Of a stretch of DNA of 64,000 nucleotides, positions 60,834 to 64,000 are shown piece by piece. Numbering within the stretch: position 1 is the first letter of the stretch; each line of letters starts with the position of its first letter. The stretch comes from Metarhizobium sp964253915 (GTDB lineage: Bacteria > Pseudomonadota > Alphaproteobacteria > Rhizobiales > Rhizobiaceae): NCBI RefSeq assembly GCF_964253915.1, contig NZ_CAXUSG020000004.1, positions 310,001 through 374,000 of the forward strand. The letters are read 5' to 3'. A program made the position numbers and the translations under genes. Under the pieces are notes generated by a model. It was not told the origin of the DNA, made no database searches, and worked only from the letters and a program-made list of their open reading frames with translations.

Positions 60834-60910
60834 TTTAGCGCGGTGAAGCTGAACCGGCGCCGAAGAGGCCATTCATGTTGGGTTCATGCCGGAAAATGCG
60901 GAAAAAACCT

Positions 60911-60937
60911 CTTGAACGGCCCAAAAGACATCCCCAT
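60911..60937 (+). promoter_or_regulatory. RpoH (sigma-32) promoter of hsp20
   Basis: CTTGAA (60911-60916), 15-base spacer, CCCCATCT (60932-60939): a full match to the CTTGAA-N13-17-CCCCATNT heat-shock consensus. The start at about 60945 leaves a ~100-base leader on hsp20. Confidence 0.8.
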
Positions 60938-60944
60938 CTCTTGG

Positions 60945-61045
60945 GAGCGGGCGCCAATAAGGGTCCGCAGAGAAATGCTCCGCCATCGCCCCATGCGGGA
61001 TGCCGGATGTTGAAAACCGCAAACCGTCGCTCAAAGGAGGACACC
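60945..61045 (+). promoter_or_regulatory. ROSE-like RNA thermometer in the hsp20 leader
   Basis: The leader between the RpoH promoter and the ATG can fold into several hairpins (for example CATC/GATG at about 60984-61002). The last one, GTCGCTC-AAAG-GAGGAC (61026-61042), sequesters the AGGAGG ribosome site. It contains a TCGCT (UYGCU) motif and one bulged G opposite the ribosome site, the signature of ROSE elements in rhizobial small heat-shock genes, which open on warming. Confidence 0.72.
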
Positions 61046-61528
61046 ATGCGTCACGTTGATTTTTCCCCCCTCTACCGTTCCACCGTCGGCTTCGACCGCC
61101 TGTTCAATATGCTTGATGGCATCGGCCAGCCGGAGCAGGCGCAGACCTATCCGCCCTACAATATCGAGCGGACCGGCGAGAACACCTACCGCATCACCAT
61201 GGCCGTTGCCGGTTTCGACGAAGCTGAACTCAGCATCGAAGCCCGCGCCCATGTCCTGACCGTCAAGGGTGAAAAGGCCGAAGAAACCGCCGGGGAAAGC
61301 GAATACCTCTATCGCGGTATCGCCAAGCGTGCCTTCGAGCGCCGCTTCCAGCTCGCAGACCACGTCGAAGTCAAGACCGCTTCCCTGAAGAACGGCCTTC
61401 TCCATATCGATCTTCTGCGCAACATTCCGGAAGCGATGAAGCCGCGGCGCATTGCAATTGCTGCCGAGCCGGTCGAGACAACGAAGGCCATCGAAGGCAA
61501 TGTGGTGAGCGAGCAGCTCACCCACTAA
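61046..61528 (+). CDS. Hsp20-family small heat-shock protein (class A)
   Basis: A 160-aa holdase chaperone: FSPLYRSTVGFDRLFNML N-terminus, alpha-crystallin domain (about 35-130; YNIERTGENTYRITMAVAGF and RRFQLADHVEVKTASLKNGLL with the LHIDL strand), and a short C-terminal tail. It matches the IbpA-like class A proteins of rhizobia. Expression is probably controlled twice, by RpoH at the promoter and by a ROSE-type leader at translation. AGGAGG lies 6 bases before the ATG. Confidence 0.93.
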   Translation: MRHVDFSPLYRSTVGFDRLFNMLDGIGQPEQAQTYPPYNIERTGENTYRITMAVAGFDEAELSIEARAHVLTVKGEKAEETAGESEYLYRGIAKRAFERRFQLADHVEVKTASLKNGLLHIDLLRNIPEAMKPRRIAIAAEPVETTKAIEGNVVSEQLTH

Positions 61529-61553
61529 CATCCTCCCAAGGTGAGACTGTATG

Positions 61554-61583
61554 GCGGCGTCCCGTTGGGGCGCCGCTTTTCGT
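61554..61583 (+). terminator. terminator after hsp20
   Basis: GCGGCG-(T)CCC / GGG(G)-CGCCGC hairpin (61554-61576) followed by TTTTCGTTTC, between hsp20 and the convergent yfeH-like gene. Confidence 0.75.
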
Positions 61584-61584
61584 T

Positions 61585-62580
61585 TCAGGCCTTGGCGACG
61601 GCAGGCGTGTCGGTTGCGGCGAGCGCGCGCCTGCTGGCGTAACGCTGGGCGATGACGGCGCAGGCCATCAGCTGGATCTGGTGGAACAGCATCAGCGGCA
61701 GGACGATGGCGCCGATCGACTGGCCGGCAAAGATGGCGCTGGCCATCGGCACGCCGCTCGCCAGGCTCTTCTTCGAACCGCAGAAGGTGATGGTGATCTC
61801 GTCCTCCTTGGAAAAGCCGAGCAGGCGGCTGCCGAACATCGTGACGCACAGCACGATGGCGAGCAGGACGATATCGAGGACAACCACGGCGCCGAGCTCC
61901 AGCGCCGAAAAATTGTGCCACAGCCCTTCCACGACGGCTTCGCTGAAGGCGAGGTAGACAACCATCAGGATCGAGCCGCGATCGACCGGCGTCAGCAGTT
62001 TTTTCCGGGCGCGGATCCAGCCGCCGATCCACGGCTGCAGGATCTGGCCGACGACGAAGGGGGCGAGCAATTGCAGCAGGATCTGTTCCAGCGCGTCCAG
62101 CGAAAAACCGCCATGGCCGCCGATGGAAAACAGCACGCCGACCAGCAGCGGCGTCAGGAACATGCCGAAAATGTTGGACGCCGATGCGGAGCAGATCGCC
62201 GCCGGTACATTGCCGCCTGCCATCGAGGTGAAGGCGATCGAGGATTGTACCGTCGAGGGTAGAACGCAGAGGAAGAGGATGCCGGTATAGAGCTCCGGCG
62301 GCAGCACAGACGGCACCAGCACGCCGGCCGCCAGGCCGAGGATCGGGAAAAGCACGAAGGTGGAGGCGAGGATCGCCAGATGCAGCCGCCAGTGCAGGAT
62401 GCCGGCAACGACGACATCACGCGGCAGCCGCGCCCCGTGCAGGAAGAACAGCAGGGCGATGGCAATCTTGGTCGCCACGCCGAAATAGTCGGCGAAAGCG
62501 CCGCTCGCCGGCAGCAGCGAGGCAAGGATGACGGTGCAAACCAGCAGGATGGTAAAGGTATCGGGGAGAAAACGGCGCAT
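61585..62580 (-). CDS. bile acid:sodium symporter-family protein (YfeH-like)
   Basis: A 331-aa membrane protein with about ten helices. It lines up along its length with E. coli YfeH: ALLFFLHGARLPRD, LPSTVQSSIAFTSMAGGNVPAA, ICSASASNIFG and ITFCGSKKSLASG are near-identical blocks (SBF-like, PF13593). Transported solute unknown. ATG 62580 matches the YfeH start; an in-frame ATG at 62616 is possible. Divergent from a LysR gene. Confidence 0.9.
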   Translation of the reverse strand: MRRFLPDTFTILLVCTVILASLLPASGAFADYFGVATKIAIALLFFLHGARLPRDVVVAGILHWRLHLAILASTFVLFPILGLAAGVLVPSVLPPELYTGILFLCVLPSTVQSSIAFTSMAGGNVPAAICSASASNIFGMFLTPLLVGVLFSIGGHGGFSLDALEQILLQLLAPFVVGQILQPWIGGWIRARKKLLTPVDRGSILMVVYLAFSEAVVEGLWHNFSALELGAVVVLDIVLLAIVLCVTMFGSRLLGFSKEDEITITFCGSKKSLASGVPMASAIFAGQSIGAIVLPLMLFHQIQLMACAVIAQRYASRRALAATDTPAVAKA

Positions 62581-62622
62581 GGGCGTCTCGCGGCGTTGAT
62601 CGAGTTTTCCGTGCATCGCTCA

Positions 62623-62659
62623 TTATGATAAAGGATGCAAGGAATAACAGTTATCGTAA
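62623..62659. promoter_or_regulatory. candidate LysR operator between yfeH-like and lysR genes
   Basis: Inverted repeat TTATGATAA (62623-62631) and TTATCGTAA (62651-62659), 8 of 9 positions symmetric, in the 93-base divergent gap. A T-N11-A-like LysR site fits this position. Confidence 0.4.
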
Positions 62660-62673
62660 AACCGGATGATGAT

Positions 62674-63540
62674 ATGCTCGACCTCACGCAATTGCGCAGT
62701 TTTGTCGCTGTCGAACAGTTGGGCAGCTTTACGCTGGCCGCCGAGCGTCTCGGGCTTGGACAGTCCACCGTGAGCCAGCATATCCAGCGACTGGAGACGG
62801 CGCTCGGGCGCAGGCTACTGGCCCGCGACACCCACCGGGTGGTGCTGACCGGGGATGGCGAGGCGCTGCTCGGCCACGCCCGCGCCTTGTTGTCGATCGA
62901 AGGGCAGGTGCAGGCGCTGTTCAGCGACAGCAGCCTGCGCGGCAGCATTCGCCTCGGTGTCTCCGAGGATTTTGTGACCAGCCAGTTGCCGGCGGTGCTT
63001 GAGGATTTCGTCCGCTCCCACCCCTCCGTCGACCTGGAATTGACGGTGGCGCTTTCCGGCGTGCTTTACGAGATGCAGGATAATGGCGAGATCGACCTGG
63101 TGCTGGCCAAGCGCCGGCTGGGCGATGCGCTGGGGCGGCTGATCTATCGCGAACCGCTGGTGTGGCTGGCACGCGATCCCGAACATGTATTGTCCTCCGG
63201 CCCGCTGCCGCTGATCGCCTTTCCGCCGCCGAGCGTCACGCGCGCCATCGCGCTGGAGGCGCTCGGCCGGCATCAGGTGCCGTGGCGGATCGTCTGCACC
63301 TGCGGCAGCCTGAGCGGCCTGACGGCGGCGGCGCTGGCCGGCATGGGTGTGCTGGTGCAGCCGCGCAGCATGGCGCCGGCGGGCCTGAAGGAGATCGCCC
63401 CGGAAAAATTGCCGCCGCTGGAGGATGTCGAATTCGTGCTGGTGCCGCGCAAGGGGGCGGACCAGGCACTGGTTTCGGCACTGTCGGAGGATATTTTGCG
63501 CAAGGTCCGCGGTCTGCGGTTGGGGGATGCACGGGGGTGA
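62674..63540 (+). CDS. LysR-family transcriptional regulator
   Basis: A 288-aa LysR protein: winged helix MLDLTQLRSFVAVEQLGSFTLAAERLGLGQ and STVSQHIQRLE, then a co-inducer domain beginning GSIRLGVSEDFVTSQLPAVL. ATG 62674 gives the standard N-terminus. Divergent from the YfeH-like transporter gene, which it probably controls. A RIME repeat follows. Confidence 0.92.
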   Translation: MLDLTQLRSFVAVEQLGSFTLAAERLGLGQSTVSQHIQRLETALGRRLLARDTHRVVLTGDGEALLGHARALLSIEGQVQALFSDSSLRGSIRLGVSEDFVTSQLPAVLEDFVRSHPSVDLELTVALSGVLYEMQDNGEIDLVLAKRRLGDALGRLIYREPLVWLARDPEHVLSSGPLPLIAFPPPSVTRAIALEALGRHQVPWRIVCTCGSLSGLTAAALAGMGVLVQPRSMAPAGLKEIAPEKLPPLEDVEFVLVPRKGADQALVSALSEDILRKVRGLRLGDARG

Positions 63541-63570
63541 GGATGGGATTTAGGGCGCCTTGCGGCGCCT

Positions 63571-63711
63571 GGCCCTCACCCTAACCCTCTCCCCGTTTTG
63601 ACGGGGAGAGGGGACGTGCCCCACCCAATGGTCAAAGCCAGGCAAAACGGTGCGGCATATCCCCTTCTCCCCGTCAAAACGGGGAGAAGGTGCCGGCAGG
63701 CGGATGAGGGG
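63571..63711. repeat. RIME-like palindromic element
   Basis: CTCTCCCCGT-TTTG-ACGGGGAGAG and CCTTCTCCCCGTC-AAAA-CGGGGAGAAGG palindromes with GTGCGGCATAT between and GGCGGATGAGGGG at the end. It belongs to the subfamily of 2441-2583 and lies between the convergent lysR and threonine aldolase genes. Confidence 0.88.
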
Positions 63712-63736
63712 CTTCTCAGCCCACCAACCCAAAACC

Positions 63737-64000
63737 TCACCCCGCCAGGCACGCCAGCAGACCGTCCACATCGTCCTTGCTTGTTGCAAAGCTGGTGACG
63801 AGGCGGATGAGCATTTCGTTGTCGCCGAGCAGATCAGGCGTCTCTGCCGGCACCGGCCAGTCGTAGAATTTCGCGCCGCGTTCCTCGGCGGTCTTGGCCG
63901 CATCCTTGGTGACGACGGCAAACACTTCGTTGGACACCGTGTCCCAGGCGAGCCGCGCCCGGTTGGAGGCGGAGAGGCCGGCGCGCAGTTCGTCCGCCAT
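63737..64000 (-). CDS. ltaE: low-specificity L-threonine aldolase, C-terminal part (partial)
   Basis: The last ~87 codons of a PLP-dependent beta-eliminating-lyase-type protein; the 5' part is beyond base 64000. ELRAGLSASNRARLAWDTVSNEVFAVVTKDAAKTAEERGAKFYDW then LIRLVTSFATSKDDVDGLL is the small C-terminal domain of bacterial low-specificity threonine aldolases, which cleave threonine to glycine and acetaldehyde. The PLP lysine is outside the window, so the call rests on the tail alone. Confidence 0.75.
   Translation of the reverse strand: MADELRAGLSASNRARLAWDTVSNEVFAVVTKDAAKTAEERGAKFYDWPVPAETPDLLGDNEMLIRLVTSFATSKDDVDGLLACLAG

Noticed and set aside
60875..61045. hsp20 start at 60875 with a 57-residue extension
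   Set aside because: It would lie upstream of the RpoH promoter and run through the ROSE-like leader; the ATG at 61046 has AGGAGG and the usual Hsp20 start.

Overview
The window is high-GC, gene-dense chromosomal DNA of an alphaproteobacterium, almost certainly a member of the Rhizobiaceae. The grounds are: RIME-type intergenic palindromes with CTTCTCCCC/GGGGAGAAG arms, an aerobic cobF-M cluster, the RpiR-controlled iol cluster with a kinase-DUF2090 IolC, the cpdR / N-formylglutamate amidohydrolase / hisN neighbourhood, and a RpoH promoter plus ROSE-like leader before hsp20. The genus cannot be fixed from sequence alone. No insertion sequence, prophage, CRISPR array or rRNA was seen; there is one tRNA (Val-GAC).

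Layout. 1-2010: end of a polyamine-type ABC transporter operon (permease end, ATPase) with a metallo-beta-lactamase-fold hydrolase, then a small lipoprotein. 2617-12366: a divergent unit around an RpiR regulator. Leftward lie rpiR, an isochorismatase-family amidase and an N-formylglutamate amidohydrolase-like enzyme. Rightward lies a CUT2 (ribose-type) transporter in which one permease is fused to an SMP-30/strictosidine-synthase-like beta-propeller, next to a second free propeller gene. A TGAAAT-TTC-ATTTCA palindrome lies between the arms. The substrate is unknown. 12452-15092: AhpD-like and SRPBCC genes, and a TetR/EamA exporter pair with a 28-bp operator-like palindrome. 15160-22679: cobF, G, H, I, J, (K reversed), L, M, followed by a HupE-type Ni/Co transporter. 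23572-25362: divergent SDR and LysR genes.

25378-39455: inositol catabolism: idhA (leftward), iolR, iolC, iolD, iolE, iolB, an extra Gfo/Idh/MocA dehydrogenase, the CUT2 inositol transporter ibpA-iatA-iatP and an IolI-like isomerase. GGAA-N6-TTCC-type boxes precede the three arms. 39472-51766: one long leftward operon: a CUT1 transporter (binding protein, two permeases, a 70-aa membrane protein, two ATPases), a fused DhaK-DhaL kinase, then DhaL, DhaM, HPr, enzyme I, a small HTH protein and a second DhaK. This gives one transporter with two kinase systems, ATP-type and PEP-type. Enzyme I carries two tandem in-frame RIME-derived inserts.

51983-56836: small proteins and a lipid A phosphoethanolamine transferase with a PmrAB-like two-component system. 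57013-59662: tRNA-Val, cpdR, an N-formylglutamate amidohydrolase, an antisense-strand sRNA resembling MmgR, and hisN. 59669-64000: an alpha/beta hydrolase, a probable second sRNA, heat-regulated hsp20, a yfeH-like transporter divergent from a LysR gene, and the C-terminal end of a threonine aldolase.

The most notable items are the in-frame repeats in enzyme I, the double dihydroxyacetone-kinase operon, the permease-propeller fusion, the two unannotated sRNA candidates and the hsp20 RNA thermometer.
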